From: Lacipirellula parvula
GTDB taxonomy: Bacteria; Planctomycetota; Planctomycetia; Pirellulales; Lacipirellulaceae
Reading direction: 5' to 3'
Length of the DNA: 64,000 bases
Assembly (NCBI RefSeq): GCF_009177095.1
Contig: NZ_AP021861.1
Span: 4,012,501 to 4,076,500, forward strand
Position 1 is the stretch's first letter, and each line of letters begins with the position of its first letter. The notes beneath the pieces are model-generated. The model ran no database searches and had not been told where the DNA came from. It was given only the letters and a program-made list of their open reading frames with translations. Shown here one piece after another: positions 63,987 to 64,000 of the stretch. The translations under genes and the position numbers were made by a program.

Positions 63987-64000
63987 GAAATCCTGCGTGA

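Overview
The window looks like a chromosomal segment of a planctomycete, most likely of the Pirellulales type. The evidence is high GC with long, often uncoupled intergenic spacers, a glycine-rich exported protein ending in an EF-hand/dockerin-like module plus a PEP-CTERM-type sorting tail, short N-terminally anchored leucine-rich-repeat proteins, vWA proteins with DAGGGG-type linkers, and a PII/Amt set with planctomycete-like extensions. No rRNA, confident tRNA, insertion sequence, prophage or CRISPR array was seen. The taxonomic placement is inference from gene style only.

Layout. 1-402: 5' part of a DUF3160-like lipoprotein, cut by the window edge. 672-3144: exbB-exbD-vWA operon (minus). 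3680-4498: leucine-rich-repeat protein. 5219-7828: large PEP-CTERM surface protein. 7958-9223: arfB and a sugar-phosphate isomerase-like protein. 9820-10455: orphan NarL-type regulator. 10548-13289: amt, glnK and glnB. 13904-14488: orphan helix-turn-helix protein. 14874-22243: a TerB-like/AAA+/zinc-ribbon ATPase, two coiled-coil proteins, a TelA-like protein, an iron-permease-family membrane protein and a D-cysteine desulfhydrase-like enzyme. 22262-29576: complete phosphate module phoR-pstS-pstC-pstA-pstB-phoU-phoB with a candidate Pho box. 29611-35925: HemW-like radical SAM protein, PQQ-type propeller, iron alcohol dehydrogenase, aldehyde dehydrogenase-fold enzyme and LuxE/PaaK-like adenylating enzyme. 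36131-39286: small coiled-coil protein, then a SNF2 ATPase with an overlapping partner. 39287-41464: a repeat-rich island with small hypothetical genes and a start-less remnant. 41636-46673: M48 protease, small membrane protein, second vWA protein, polytopic membrane protein. 47438-53490: TPR protein, ABC-2 permease and two CNNM/CorC-type membrane proteins. 53631-63986: a small conserved-looking ORF and a flagellar operon read leftward: fliI, fliJ, a MotE-like gene, fliK, flgD, flgE, fliL, fliN and a TPR lipoprotein gene.

How the genes work together. The Pho set is a closed sensing, uptake and response unit. Amt-GlnK is the usual ammonium uptake pair, with a second PII (glnB) that a strong terminator separates from it. 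The flagellar block covers the export ATPase, hook building (FlgD, FlgE, FliK) and the switch protein FliN, but fliM and motAB are not at their usual place. The 32-36 kb operon reads as an acid to aldehyde to alcohol reduction route of unknown substrate.

The most interesting items are: (1) the TerB-AAA+/coiled-coil/TelA-like neighbourhood at 14.9-21.2 kb; (2) a related beta-rich domain inserted in both FlgD and FlgE; (3) the LuxE-like/ALDH/Fe-ADH/propeller operon; (4) several families of intergenic inverted repeats whose arms abut or include stop codons, and a four-copy TGTCGCCAAAAACGCG family. Start sites were chosen by ribosome-binding sites, overlaps and family alignment from memory; no database search was run.
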